This document shows, piece after piece, positions 1 to 9,720 of a DNA stretch of 64,000 nucleotides. Origin of the DNA: Flavobacterium enshiense (GTDB lineage: Bacteria > Bacteroidota > Bacteroidia > Flavobacteriales > Flavobacteriaceae); the NCBI RefSeq assembly GCF_022836875.1, contig NZ_CP090376.1, forward strand, positions 1,984,001 through 2,048,000, in the 5' to 3' direction. Numbering within the stretch: the first letter of the stretch is position 1; each line of letters starts with the position of its first letter. The position numbers and the translations under genes were made by a program. The notes beneath the pieces are model-generated. The model had not been told where the DNA came from, did not search any database, and saw only the letters and a program-made list of their open reading frames with translations.

Positions 1-1098
1 ATTCGTTAGAAAATGCCCTTTGAAAACAGGTAATTCGTTCTTTTCCAGTCTTGCATAATAATCCTCAATCGTTTTTTCATTTTGGGCAAAACCATACCAG
101 CTGTCGCTTATGGAAGAAGATCCCAATCCAATCATCAACTGTGTTTTGGAAGAAGTATACCCCATAAAATTACGGTGCAGTTTTCCTTCCCGAAAGGAAG
201 TAAACATATTGTCTTTTTTCAAAGCAAAATGATCCATGCCGATTTCGTGATAGCCTTTTTTTGTCAGCAATTGTTTCCCGATTTCATAAAGTTTTCTCTT
301 TTCGTCGTCTTTTGGAACGTCTTCGTCTTTAAAACCACGCTGTCCGTTACCTTTAATCCATGGCACATGGGCGTAACTGTAGAAGGCTAAACGGTCAGGG
401 GAAAGCGATTTTGTTTTTTCGATGGTATCCACAACATCTTCCATTGTTTGAAAAGGTAATCCGAAAATCAAATCGTGAGAAACGGAAGTATAGCCTATTT
501 CCTTTGCCCAAAACGTAACCTTGGCCACATTATGAAAAGGCTGGATTCGATGTATTGCTTTTTGCACCGTTTCGCTGTAATCCTGAACGCCAAAACTTAC
601 GCGGCGAAATCCTAAATCGTAAAGTTGTTTCAGATGTTCCCTTGTAGTGTTGTTGGGGTGACCTTCGAAACTGAATTCATGCTGTTCGGCTCTTTCAGCT
701 CTTAGGAATAGCCCATCAATTAAAGTTTTAAGATTTTCCGGTGAAAAAAAGGTTGGTGTTCCTCCTCCCAAGTGAATTTCTTTGATTATCGGTCTTTCCG
801 GAAACATGTCGCAGTACAGATTCCATTCTTTCAGAACTGCTTCTATGTAAGGATTTTCAACTTCGTGTCGCTTGGTGATTCGTTTATGGCAACCACAGAA
901 CGTACATAAACTTTCGCAAAACGGCAGATGGATGTAAAGGCTGATTCCTTCTGAAGCATTGCTTTCGTTGAAGGATCGGATAAAAGTATCCTGCCATATT
1001 TTACCTGAAAAACTTTCATCTTCCCAATAAGGAACTGTTGGATAACTTGTGTACCTTGGTCCCGGAACATTATATTTTTGTACTAATGAAGTTGTCAT
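1..1098 (-). CDS. hemN: Oxygen-independent coproporphyrinogen III oxidase HemN (3' end beyond window)
   Basis: Radical-SAM enzyme that oxidatively decarboxylates coproporphyrinogen III to protoporphyrinogen IX without oxygen, a cytoplasmic heme-biosynthesis step. Reading the minus strand from ATG at 1098, the protein begins MTTSLVQKYNVPGPRYTSYP, the characteristic HemN start. The radical-SAM CxxxCxxC cluster motif is at C61, C65 and C68, followed by C70. GGGTP and the typical HemN core (EGHPNNTT, FGVQD, HVPWIKGNGQ) follow. The frame stays open for 366 codons to base 1, so only the C-terminus is missing. It diverges from the antiporter gene, and its upstream region carries an FNR-like palindrome, as expected for an oxygen-responsive heme gene. 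Family assignment is secure. Confidence 0.95.
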   Translation of the reverse strand, partial: MTTSLVQKYNVPGPRYTSYPTVPYWEDESFSGKIWQDTFIRSFNESNASEGISLYIHLPFCESLCTFCGCHKRITKRHEVENPYIEAVLKEWNLYCDMFPERPIIKEIHLGGGTPTFFSPENLKTLIDGLFLRAERAEQHEFSFEGHPNNTTREHLKQLYDLGFRRVSFGVQDYSETVQKAIHRIQPFHNVAKVTFWAKEIGYTSVSHDLIFGLPFQTMEDVVDTIEKTKSLSPDRLAFYSYAHVPWIKGNGQRGFKDEDVPKDDEKRKLYEIGKQLLTKKGYHEIGMDHFALKKDNMFTSFREGKLHRNFMGYTSSKTQLMIGLGSSSISDSWYGFAQNEKTIEDYYARLEKNELPVFKGHFLTN

Positions 1099-1118
1099 AC
1101 TTTGCCATTTTTCTACAT

Positions 1119-1162
1119 CAAAAGTAGGTTAGAATACCTTCTGCTAAAATGATAATTGTCAT
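1119..1162 (-). promoter_or_regulatory. Candidate hemN promoter with FNR/CRP-like palindrome
   Basis: On the minus strand TACTTTTG (1119-1126) matches the Bacteroidetes -7 consensus TAnnTTTG. An inverted repeat ATGATAATTGTCAT (1149-1162, TGA-N6-TCA core) is centred about 40 bp upstream of the expected start point. That is the class II activator position of FNR/CRP proteins. The half-sites deviate from TTGAT-N4-ATCAA, so this is an inference. Confidence 0.45.
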
Positions 1163-1256
1163 ATTTTTAGGTGTGTAAGAAAAATTGTTTTCCATTTATT
1201 TTATTAGTAATATTGGCGTCCGTAAGCGAAAGGCAAAAAAACCGCTTGGTTTTAGT

Positions 1257-3527
1257 ATGAAAAAATTTAAAAACAGCTTTTTTTATATCGGAATTGTTGG
1301 TGTAACAACCGCAATAATGTATTGGACGATTCAAAACGGGAAAATCCTGGAAGAAGGCCGAAATGTCGTCCTTCCCAATAACGGGAAAAGCCAGTGGGAA
1401 GAATTTATAATTTCACTTACACACAATCTAACCCATCCATTAGCCATATTATTAGCCCAAATTGTTACGATTGTTTTCGTGGCAAGATTGTTTGGTGCAA
1501 TTTTCAAAAAAATAGGCCAGCCATCCGTAATTGGAGAAATCCTTGCCGGAATTGCGCTAGGGCCCTCATTGTTGGGAAATTATTTTCCTGAATTTTCTAA
1601 TGCTTTATTTCCCGTCGCATCACTTGGAAATCTCCAGTTTTTAAGTCAGATTGGACTGATTCTCTTTATGTTCGTAGTTGGGATGGAGCTCGATTTGAAA
1701 GTGCTTCAGAACAAAGCGAAAGAGGCGGTAATTATTAGCCATGCCAGTATTGTAATCCCGTTTACGTTAGGACTTGTTTTGGCTTATTTTATATTCCAAC
1801 AATTTGCTCCGGACGGTGTCGAGTTTATATCCTTTGCACTTTTTACAGGGATTGCCATGAGTATTACAGCTTTTCCGGTTTTAGCCCGAATAGTGCAGGA
1901 GCGTGGTTTGCATAAAACGCGACTTGGTGCTATGGTGATTACCTGTGCTGCTGCCGACGATATTACGGCTTGGTGTATTCTGGCTGCCGTTATTGCAATT
2001 GTTAAGGCAGGTTCGTTTTTAAGTTCGCTTTACATCATGGCACTTGCTATAGTATACGTTCTGCTAATGCTTAAAGTAGTAAAACCGTTTTTGAAACGAA
2101 TAGGTGATTTGTATGAAAATACTGAAACTATTACAAAACCGGTAATAGCAATATTTTTCCTTACGTTGCTGATTTCATCGTATGCTACGGAAGTTATTGG
2201 TATTCATGCTTTGTTTGGAGCCTTTATGGCGGGTGTAATCATGCCGGAAAGTATGCGTTTTCGTAATATTTTTATCGAAAAAGTCGAAGATGTTTCGCAA
2301 GTTATGCTTTTACCGCTGTTCTTTGTATTCACTGGACTTCGTACACAAATCGGTTTGTTGGATGATGCCTATTTATGGGAAGTTTGCGGTTACATTGTCT
2401 TGGTAGCCGTTGTCGGAAAGTTTGTGGGAAGTGCATTGACAGCGAGGTTTGTAGGGCAAAGTTGGAAAGACAGTTTGACTATTGGTGCCTTGATGAATAC
2501 CCGCGGTTTGATGGAACTCGTGGTTTTAAATATTGGGTATGATTTGGGTGTTTTAAAGCCGGAAATCTTTGCGATGATGGTGATTATGGCTTTAGCAACT
2601 ACTTTTATGACGGGACCTGCTTTGGATTTGATTGAATATGTATTTAAATCGAAAACTGAAATCGTTCCGAAAGAAATCATTCAAAATAATAAATTTAAAG
2701 TCCTCTTTTCATTTCATAATGCAGAAGAGGGTAGGTCTTTACTTCGATTGGCTAACAACTTTGTCAAGAAAAACCATAACAACTCCATAGTTACCGCTAT
2801 GCATATTTTACCGATCAATGAATTGAATCCGTATAATATTGATGAGTACGAAGAGGACAGTTTTAAACCTATTTTGCAGGCTTCGGAAGAATTGCATCAA
2901 AAAGTAACGACCTTATTCAAAAGTTCCATTGATACGGAAGGGGATTTAATTGAAGTATCTAATCAAGGTGATTTCGATTTGGTACTGATGAGCTTAAGTC
3001 AGTCCATTTTTGAAGGAACCCTATTAGGAAAAGTACTTGGATTTACAACGCGCATAATCAACCCGGAAAGTTTATTGAATAAGTTTACCGGAAAAGAAAA
3101 GTTATTCGAAAATTCGCCTTTTGATGAACGTACAGAGCACGTTTTGTCGCGTACTGATGTTCCTGTAGGAATATTGGTTGACAAGAATTTTACCGATGCT
3201 AAACGAGTTTTCGTATTGCTTTTGGAAGAATCAGATTTGTTTTTAATGGACTATGCTAAACAATTGATTCATAATGTAAATTCGTATGTGACTGTTTTGG
3301 ATAAGGCCGGAAATTTTAAAAACAATGGTGAATTACTCGATTGTATCCATAAAATTGAGCACAAGCATCCAAAACACATTAAGCTGGCAACGGAAAGAAA
3401 AATTGAGAAGGCGCTTTTGGATGAACAGGATTTGATGATTATAAGTGTGGAAAGCTGGAAAAAGCTATTGGATTCCCAAAGTTCATGGTTGAATAAAACA
3501 CCTTCTTTGCTGATAATAAAGAAATAA
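1257..3527 (+). CDS. CPA2-family cation:proton antiporter with cytoplasmic USP-like tail
   Basis: Inner-membrane monovalent cation/H+ antiporter of the CPA2 (Kef/NapA) family. The open frame runs back to a TTG at 1185, but the first 24 residues are basic and unlike the family, so ATG 1257 (MKKFKNSFFY) is preferred, giving 756 residues. About a dozen hydrophobic segments fill residues ~10-475, with GQPSVIGEILAGIALGPSLLG near the start and the core TCAAADDITAW, whose paired Asp residues are the family's ion-binding motif. MNTRGLMELV is also typical. The last ~270 residues are soluble and resemble a degenerate universal-stress-protein pair. It is monocistronic and ends before a strong hairpin at 3595-3631. 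Substrate (Na+ or K+) cannot be told from sequence. Confidence 0.9.
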   Translation: MKKFKNSFFYIGIVGVTTAIMYWTIQNGKILEEGRNVVLPNNGKSQWEEFIISLTHNLTHPLAILLAQIVTIVFVARLFGAIFKKIGQPSVIGEILAGIALGPSLLGNYFPEFSNALFPVASLGNLQFLSQIGLILFMFVVGMELDLKVLQNKAKEAVIISHASIVIPFTLGLVLAYFIFQQFAPDGVEFISFALFTGIAMSITAFPVLARIVQERGLHKTRLGAMVITCAAADDITAWCILAAVIAIVKAGSFLSSLYIMALAIVYVLLMLKVVKPFLKRIGDLYENTETITKPVIAIFFLTLLISSYATEVIGIHALFGAFMAGVIMPESMRFRNIFIEKVEDVSQVMLLPLFFVFTGLRTQIGLLDDAYLWEVCGYIVLVAVVGKFVGSALTARFVGQSWKDSLTIGALMNTRGLMELVVLNIGYDLGVLKPEIFAMMVIMALATTFMTGPALDLIEYVFKSKTEIVPKEIIQNNKFKVLFSFHNAEEGRSLLRLANNFVKKNHNNSIVTAMHILPINELNPYNIDEYEEDSFKPILQASEELHQKVTTLFKSSIDTEGDLIEVSNQGDFDLVLMSLSQSIFEGTLLGKVLGFTTRIINPESLLNKFTGKEKLFENSPFDERTEHVLSRTDVPVGILVDKNFTDAKRVFVLLLEESDLFLMDYAKQLIHNVNSYVTVLDKAGNFKNNGELLDCIHKIEHKHPKHIKLATERKIEKALLDEQDLMIISVESWKKLLDSQSSWLNKTPSLLIIKK

Positions 3528-3594
3528 AACCCTTCTCTTTAGATTAAATGATATCGCATTTCTGATTGGATTTCAGGGATGAACATCTAAAAAT

Positions 3595-3631
3595 AAAACT
3601 CCGTTTTTGATTTGTTCAAAAACGGAGTTTT
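3595..3631. terminator. Bidirectional intrinsic terminator between antiporter and E1 gene
   Basis: 16-bp perfect stem (AAAACTCCGTTTTTGA, 3595-3610; its complement at 3616-3631) with a 5-nt loop. T-rich runs follow it on both strands. It lies between two convergent genes. Confidence 0.85.
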
Positions 3632-3688
3632 ATTTTATTTCAAATGAGTTATCTTCCGAATGTACCCAATTGAAATTGAGACAAAAAA

Positions 3689-3718
3689 AGATTCCGCTAC
3701 TGGATAGTAGCGGAATCT
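3689..3718 (-). terminator. Terminator of the E1 dehydrogenase gene
   Basis: 12-bp stem AGATTCCGCTAC (3689-3700) / GTAGCGGAATCT (3707-3718) with a 6-nt loop. On the minus strand it is followed by seven T, 34 bp past the E1 stop codon. Confidence 0.85.
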
Positions 3719-3752
3719 GAATTTTAAAAGTATCTCTTTTGATTAAATCCGA

Positions 3753-6155
3753 TTAATATAAACTTGGGTATTTTACCGGATTAACCTCATGCATGATATC
3801 ATATACTTTCTCATAAATATCTTCAACTGAAGGTTTAGAGAAATAATCCCCGTCAGTACCATACGCAGGACGGTGTGCTTTAGAAGCTAATGTTTCAGGA
3901 TTACTGTCTAAATATTTATATCCTTTTTGTTCGTCTACAATCTGCTGTAAAATGAAAGCAGAAGCTCCACCAGGGACATCCTCGTCGATTACCAATAAAC
4001 GGTTTGTTTTAGCAAGCGATTTTACGATGTCATGATTAATATCGAACGGAAGCAACGATTGAATGTCGATGATTTCAGCATCAATACCAACTTCAAGTAA
4101 TTCTTTTGCTGCCTGTTCAACCAAACGCAATGTAGAGCCGTATGAAACTAAAGTGATATCACTTCCTTGTTTAATGGTTTCCACAACTCCGATAGGTGTT
4201 TTGAATTCACCTAAGTTCGTTGGCATTTTTTCTTTCAAACGGTAACCATTCAAACATTCCACTAATAAAGCTGGTTCGTCAGTTTCCAATAAAGTATTAT
4301 AGAAACCAGCTGCTTTAGTCATGTTTCTTGGAACCAAAACGTGAATACCGCGGATTGCATTGATAATCATACCCATTGGTGAACCTGAATGCCAGATTCC
4401 TTCCAAACGGTGACCACGCGTTCTTATGATTAGCGGTGCTTTTTGACGACCGGCAGTTCTGTATTGTAAAGTGGCTAAATCGTCACTCATAATCTGGATA
4501 GCATACAAAAGGTAATCCAAATACTGAATTTCAGCGATAGGACGTAAACCTCTCATCGCCATACCGATTCCCTGACCTAAAATAGTAGCCTCGCGGATAC
4601 CAGCATCAGATACACGGAATTCGCCATATTTCTCCTGCATTCCTTCCAAACCTTGGTTAACATCACCAATATTTCCTGAATCTTCCCCGAAAATCAAAGT
4701 TTCAGGATGTTTGTCGAAAATAACATCGAAGTTATTTCTCAAAATCAAACGAGCATCAACTTCTTCCGAAGTTTCGTCATATTTAGGTAAAACTTCTTTT
4801 GTAGAGAATACGTTGTTATCCGATTGTGAGAATAAATGCGAACTGAATTTCGGCTGGATTTTTTCGATATAAGCGGTAATCCATGCCGAAAGTTGTGCTT
4901 TTCCGTTTTCTTTTACGATTAAACGTAAAACTTTACGGGCTGTAGTGATAATATCTTTTCGGATTGGCTCTTTAATGGAAGCCAAATCGTTAACCTGTTT
5001 TTCGATGAAAACTTTGTTCTCACTTGATGCAGCAATCGAATTCAATAAAGCAACTAACTCTTGTTGTTCTGCTTTCATTGGTTCAACAAATGCTGACCAT
5101 GCCGCTTTTTTGCCTTCAAGAACGTCTTTTTTAGCCTGAGTGTCAATCGCTTCTATTTCTTCGGCTGTAGCCAAATTATTGCTGATTAACCAATTTCGCA
5201 TTTGTGCTAAACAGTCAAATTCTGCTTCCCAAGCCAAACGATCCGCATTTTTGTATCGTTCGTGAGATCCTGAGGTTGAGTGTCCTTGCGGTTGAGTTAA
5301 TTCCAAAACGTGAATCAAAACCGGAACGTGTTCTTCGCGTGCAATTTGTGATGCTTTCTGGTAGGTTTCCACCAAAGTAGGATAATCCCAACCTTTTACG
5401 GTTATGATTTCATACCCTTTGTTGTTTTCATCGCGTTGGAAACCTTTTAAGATTTCTGAAATGTTTTCTTTTGTGGTCTGGTATCTTGCGTGAACCGAAA
5501 TTCCGTATTCGTCATCCCAAACACTCATTACCATTGGTACCTGTAATACTCCGGCTGCATTGATGGTTTCAAAAAACAAACCTTCAGAGGTAGAGGCATT
5601 TCCGATGGTTCCCCATGCTACTTCATTCCCTTTTTCGGAGAAATTCGTTTGGTTGATACCACCAACATTTCTGTATATTTTAGAAGCCTGAGCCAAACCT
5701 AATAAACGAGGCATTTGTCCCGCTGTAGGAGAGATGTCGGCACTTGAATTTTTCTGTTGTGTAAGGTTCTTCCAGTTTCCGTTTTCGTCAAGTGAATGGG
5801 TTGCAAAGTGACCACCCATCTGACGTCCGGCACTCATTGGATCATGAGCCAAATCGGTATGACCGTATAAACCTGCAAAAAACTGCTGGATCGTCATTTG
5901 ACCGATCGCCATCATGAAAGTCTGATCGCGATAGTATCCCGAACGGAAATCACCATTACGGAATGCTTTTGCCATGGCTAATTGCGGTACTTCTTTTCCG
6001 TCACCGAAAATTCCAAATTTTGCTTTACCGGTTAAAACTTCACGTCTTCCTAATAAACTACATTCCCGGCTTGTGGTTGCAATTTTATAATCATTAAGTA
6101 CTTCTGTTTTGAAATCTTCAAATGAAAGTACTTCTTTAGTGGCTGTTTGGTTCAT
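3753..6155 (-). CDS. Fused alpha/beta E1 component of a 2-oxoacid (branched-chain type) dehydrogenase
   Basis: Thiamine-diphosphate-dependent E1 that decarboxylates a 2-oxoacid and passes the acyl group to E2 lipoamide. At 800 residues it joins both subunits, the usual arrangement in Flavobacteria. The alpha part covers residues ~1-400, with GTIGNASTSEG and DDEYGISVH around residues 179-215 as the TPP/Mg region. The beta part covers ~440-800, with FGEDSG, REATILGQGIGMAMRGLRP and LLVIDEDVPGG. A linker of ~40 residues separates them. No E2 or E3 gene is adjacent. Branched-chain 2-oxoacids are the likely substrate by family resemblance, but pyruvate cannot be excluded. It has its own terminator at 3689-3718. 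Confidence 0.92.
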   Translation of the reverse strand: MNQTATKEVLSFEDFKTEVLNDYKIATTSRECSLLGRREVLTGKAKFGIFGDGKEVPQLAMAKAFRNGDFRSGYYRDQTFMMAIGQMTIQQFFAGLYGHTDLAHDPMSAGRQMGGHFATHSLDENGNWKNLTQQKNSSADISPTAGQMPRLLGLAQASKIYRNVGGINQTNFSEKGNEVAWGTIGNASTSEGLFFETINAAGVLQVPMVMSVWDDEYGISVHARYQTTKENISEILKGFQRDENNKGYEIITVKGWDYPTLVETYQKASQIAREEHVPVLIHVLELTQPQGHSTSGSHERYKNADRLAWEAEFDCLAQMRNWLISNNLATAEEIEAIDTQAKKDVLEGKKAAWSAFVEPMKAEQQELVALLNSIAASSENKVFIEKQVNDLASIKEPIRKDIITTARKVLRLIVKENGKAQLSAWITAYIEKIQPKFSSHLFSQSDNNVFSTKEVLPKYDETSEEVDARLILRNNFDVIFDKHPETLIFGEDSGNIGDVNQGLEGMQEKYGEFRVSDAGIREATILGQGIGMAMRGLRPIAEIQYLDYLLYAIQIMSDDLATLQYRTAGRQKAPLIIRTRGHRLEGIWHSGSPMGMIINAIRGIHVLVPRNMTKAAGFYNTLLETDEPALLVECLNGYRLKEKMPTNLGEFKTPIGVVETIKQGSDITLVSYGSTLRLVEQAAKELLEVGIDAEIIDIQSLLPFDINHDIVKSLAKTNRLLVIDEDVPGGASAFILQQIVDEQKGYKYLDSNPETLASKAHRPAYGTDGDYFSKPSVEDIYEKVYDIMHEVNPVKYPSLY

Positions 6156-6358
6156 ATAGCTAATGATATGTTAAGTGACAAATTTAATTATTTCTTCGAT
6201 ATAAAACAATGGGACGATAAAATAATAATTTCACTTTTGATAATAATATTGTTTGATACTGAGTTTTTAATAAATTATTCGTATCTAAAAACGAGTTTTT
6301 ATGATATTTTTTTAATAAAATAGATTAAAAATAAAGGCTCTTTTTTAGATTTAAGCCG

Positions 6359-9193
6359 TTATAACCACTTTCTTGTGAATAATGATATCAGGGTTTTCGG
6401 ACTCAATGTAATTACATAACGTATTTTTTCGCCATAACGAGGCTGTGTTATTTCCCATCCGTTATTGGAAGAAATCGGAAAATACAATTCGAAATAATCT
6501 GGTACAAAGTTCAATCGTATACCGTTGTCATACACAAATTTAGAGTTAAAACCTTCATTTTTTACCCAACCGATATCACCATAAACTTCAATCCAGTTCC
6601 AAATGTTGAAACTTGCATTCATGGTTGTCATCCATTGATTAGCCAGAGGGGGATCTAATTTTGATTTAAATCCTCCTTCAGCCATTATGTATTGCTGACT
6701 GAAAATACCGGTGGTTTCTGAGCGGCCCAGTAAAGCATAATCGTACAAATAATCTGTTGGACGGTCTAAACCAAAGCTGAAAAATTCTGACTTGGTGTCA
6801 CGATACATGAAAGCACCAGCAAAAACACGTAAATTGATTTGTCGGTTATTGTCAAAAAGCTTTCGGTATTGAAATTCACCAGCTAACTTTCCAAAGTTTT
6901 TATCAATCTGGACATCGGTCATCATGCCATAAACTCTGGTAATTTCGGAAGCTCCTTTGGAATAGCGCAAATTAAAAACCGAATAATTTTCATCTTTGCT
7001 GATTACTATGTTAGAGTGCTCTCTTTCCACAAATACGTGACGTATCAAAACGTTTTCCTTCTCATTGGATCTGTAATTTAAATCCCTAAAACGGAAGTTG
7101 ATAGAAGGAGTTACTTTGGTATAAGCGGCATCGGGCGCGTAATGGTAGGTAGACCCGCCAAGGCTGTAACGGATATTGTATAAACGTTCTTCGCGAACGT
7201 TTTTATTTATGGTAAAATAGGCTCCCCCAACGAGTGAATTTGTTTTGACCGAATAAATAGGGTTAATGTCAAAAATAAAAGGTTTGTCCAATAATGATTT
7301 ATTATGAAAGCTTAAACCTGGAGAAACACCGTCATAATAGTTATAGGATAATTCCGGAACGTAAAATATTTGATTTACGGATGAATCTTCAAGGTCTTTT
7401 ATGAAAGTGAATTTTATAGGACGATTGTTTCCTAAAAAGCTTTTTGTTGCTTTCCAGTTATTTCGGGCGTTGTATTCCGGAATTTTGTTTTCGTAATTCA
7501 ATACAAGCTTGTCGACATTCTCTTTAGGGAAAGTCAAAACACTGTCTTTGGTAACGTTTTCAACCCATCGTTTAAAAACAATTGTGTCTTTATTGATTCC
7601 GTAAACCGAAACAGGTACATTGGTGTTGGTTCTGTTTTTAATGACTACTTCAATAGAGTCATTGTTTTTTTTGATATCTCCGAATTTATAATCAATCAGA
7701 TTCCGGGTGTGTACAAGGGTTTTGAAAAACCAATCGGTGTCTTTGTCTGTTTTTTGGTTTAAAAGGGTTTTGAAATCCTCTTCGCCGGTTTGTTGGGTCT
7801 CATTCAGTTTTACGAAATCCGTTATTGTTTTGGAAACTTTATCATCGCCTAAATAATCGTTTAGGTAATCGAGCCCCATTCCGGCTTTATATCTTCCGGA
7901 TATTTGTTCGTTGAATTTGATAAAAGAGTTTTTTGAATCTCCGATTGGCTGATCCAGGTTTTTTCGCGCCATCAAAAGATAGAGATAGTAGTATTGGTCG
8001 TTAAAATCAGATGTAAAAAGATTATATCCTTTCAGTAATTTGAATTGAGACAGCCTGCCCATCATTTTCATTTCAGGGTAATTCTCTTCGATATATCTCA
8101 TCATAACGTAAGTCTGAATCCCGTCAATCAGCCAGGTGTCTTTTCTGGGATTGATATGCAACGAGGTTTTCAGGTAGTTATTGATATATGTTTTCAGAAA
8201 TTTTAATTCATACAGAAATTCATTCGGAAACGGACTCAAAAAGGCGGGAAGCTGATTCAGTCCATAAAACGGATTCCTGTCATAATCCACTTGGGAAACA
8301 ACTATTTTTTCCTGAGGCAATTTTCCTAATTGATTCGAAACAAAACTAACCACGCGATCAATAACGATGGCTTTTTGAATATCGTTTAATCGTTTGTCTT
8401 TTAGGTTGGTAACTACTTCCTGATATTGGTTTTTATGGCTGACAAAAGTAGGCAGGGTTTCAATGATAAGGTTGAAATCGGTAATGTTTTTTCCTTTCAG
8501 TTGATAAGTTGTTTCGTAATCACCTTCATTTCCGTCTGTTTTAGTGCTGTCTAAATCGGTATAAACGTGAATTCCTGTTGGTAGAGTTAATTTGATGTCG
8601 TAATCGGAAAGCGCATTTGAGATATCATTCAGATTTTCGTTACTGTTTTTTACAAAGTTGCCATTGTCAAATCGAGCAGGAGCTAAGAACCAGTTCTTCA
8701 GATATAAACTGCCTAAATTTTCATCGTAGCCAAAACGAGTAAAACGCTGATTGGGAACCTGAACGCTATAAATTATTTTCAATTTTAATTCCTGATTTGG
8801 ATAAATAGGAGTGTCTAAATGAATGTTTAGCAAGTCAACCTGCTTTTCGGGTCTTGAAAATTGTAAACCAAGGTTGTTTTGATCGGTGATTGAGATTATG
8901 GAAGTCCTTCCTCGTTCTGAATCTTTTGCCAGGTGGAAACTGCGGATAAACTCATCTGAAAATCGTTTTCCTAATGGTGAGTTTTTATCGGAATAGGCGT
9001 TGTTCCAATCGTTTAATACGAGCTCTTTTAAAGTGTGATTGGTGTTGTTAACATAGGTGATTTCCTGTTCAATGTTAAGAACCTTGTTGGCCATGTCGAC
9101 ATTTACAATAAGATTGTTGCGATGTTGTGCAAATGAATAACTTACATTTAAAAGCAAAAAAAGGACAGAGAAAAATTTAAATACGACTTTCAA
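6359..9193 (-). CDS. M1-peptidase-like exported protein with degenerate zinc site and beta-barrel-like C-terminus
   Basis: 944-residue exported protein: the signal peptide is residues 1-22, ending SYSFAQ. Residues ~25-470 follow the M1 aminopeptidase (gluzincin) plan, with the WLIDGIQTY segment at ~354 matching the W-L-x-E-G-x-x-x-Y stretch after the zinc site. At the expected HExxH position (~residues 322-332) the sequence reads NEFLYELKFLK, so both zinc histidines appear to be missing. From ~600 to the end there are alternating aromatic/polar strands and an aromatic C-terminus (RKWL), suggesting an outer-membrane barrel. Catalysis by the usual M1 mechanism therefore looks unlikely. Family relation is a moderate-confidence reading and function is unknown. 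This is the last chromosomal gene before the island. Confidence 0.7.
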   Translation of the reverse strand: MKVVFKFFSVLFLLLNVSYSFAQHRNNLIVNVDMANKVLNIEQEITYVNNTNHTLKELVLNDWNNAYSDKNSPLGKRFSDEFIRSFHLAKDSERGRTSIISITDQNNLGLQFSRPEKQVDLLNIHLDTPIYPNQELKLKIIYSVQVPNQRFTRFGYDENLGSLYLKNWFLAPARFDNGNFVKNSNENLNDISNALSDYDIKLTLPTGIHVYTDLDSTKTDGNEGDYETTYQLKGKNITDFNLIIETLPTFVSHKNQYQEVVTNLKDKRLNDIQKAIVIDRVVSFVSNQLGKLPQEKIVVSQVDYDRNPFYGLNQLPAFLSPFPNEFLYELKFLKTYINNYLKTSLHINPRKDTWLIDGIQTYVMMRYIEENYPEMKMMGRLSQFKLLKGYNLFTSDFNDQYYYLYLLMARKNLDQPIGDSKNSFIKFNEQISGRYKAGMGLDYLNDYLGDDKVSKTITDFVKLNETQQTGEEDFKTLLNQKTDKDTDWFFKTLVHTRNLIDYKFGDIKKNNDSIEVVIKNRTNTNVPVSVYGINKDTIVFKRWVENVTKDSVLTFPKENVDKLVLNYENKIPEYNARNNWKATKSFLGNNRPIKFTFIKDLEDSSVNQIFYVPELSYNYYDGVSPGLSFHNKSLLDKPFIFDINPIYSVKTNSLVGGAYFTINKNVREERLYNIRYSLGGSTYHYAPDAAYTKVTPSINFRFRDLNYRSNEKENVLIRHVFVEREHSNIVISKDENYSVFNLRYSKGASEITRVYGMMTDVQIDKNFGKLAGEFQYRKLFDNNRQINLRVFAGAFMYRDTKSEFFSFGLDRPTDYLYDYALLGRSETTGIFSQQYIMAEGGFKSKLDPPLANQWMTTMNASFNIWNWIEVYGDIGWVKNEGFNSKFVYDNGIRLNFVPDYFELYFPISSNNGWEITQPRYGEKIRYVITLSPKTLISLFTRKWL

Positions 9194-9443
9194 ATGTTTT
9201 GTGAATTATGTGCTTGTAATTATCGAGTCGTAAATTTAGGAAAAACATCGGATTGCCCTAATTTTAAGACAAAAAATTAAAGCTATTCCAAGAGCTTTTA
9301 ATTGAAAGAGGTTTATTGTGCGACTAGCCCATCTATTACTGTGATGTTGCAAGTGTAAAAGATAAATGGCCTTTTGTGTTTTGAGCTGAACCTGATTGTC
9401 TGTTTCTGTTTTTACAAAGTAAACTTAGATTGCATGTTAAATG

Positions 9444-9474
9444 AAAAAAGCAAGCTGTTGTAGCTTGCTTTTTT
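9444..9474 (-). terminator. Displaced native terminator of the tRNA-Tyr gene
   Basis: 13-bp stem AAAAAAGCAAGCT (9444-9456) / AGCTTGCTTTTTT (9462-9474) with loop GTTGT. It directly abuts the duplicated tRNA-Tyr 3' end. Before integration it would have lain immediately downstream of tRNA-Tyr on the minus strand. It is now 51 kb away from the intact gene. Confidence 0.7.
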
Positions 9475-9497
9475 TGTGGGGAGAGCAGGATTCGAAC
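9473..9497. repeat. Left attachment site: duplicated tRNA-Tyr 3' end
   Basis: 25 bases identical to 60843-60867, including GGGGAGAGCAGGATTCGAAC from the acceptor stem and T-arm. Identity stops at 9498 (A here, C at 60868), so only a tRNA fragment is present and no functional tRNA is encoded here. From 9498 to 9720 no gene is seen. The stretch holds a GGTTAC/GTAACC inverted repeat at 9525-9538 and a 14-mer shared with the right end at 9548-9561. Confidence 0.9.
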
Positions 9498-9720
9498 ATC
9501 CTAACTAATCCGTTTATTTATAAGGGTTACAAGTAACCAAAAAAACAAGGGTCTCGATTTTGCATCTGTACTGCAAACATCTTCAAATCTTATATTGCTA
9601 AGATAGTTATAATTGGTAATTTGACCAAATAAAAGGCTTTAAATCAGACCAAAAAACGAACAGGTTTTGAGAGATTTTTGAGATCTAAATAACTTTTTTT
9701 TTACAAATTTATTGTCATAT

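Noticed and set aside
1185..1256. Extended TTG start for the antiporter
   Set aside because: It adds 24 basic residues before a typical start. ATG 1257 fits the family.
9473..9497. Possible second tRNA-Tyr
   Set aside because: Only the 3' end is present; no anticodon arm or 5' acceptor strand follows.
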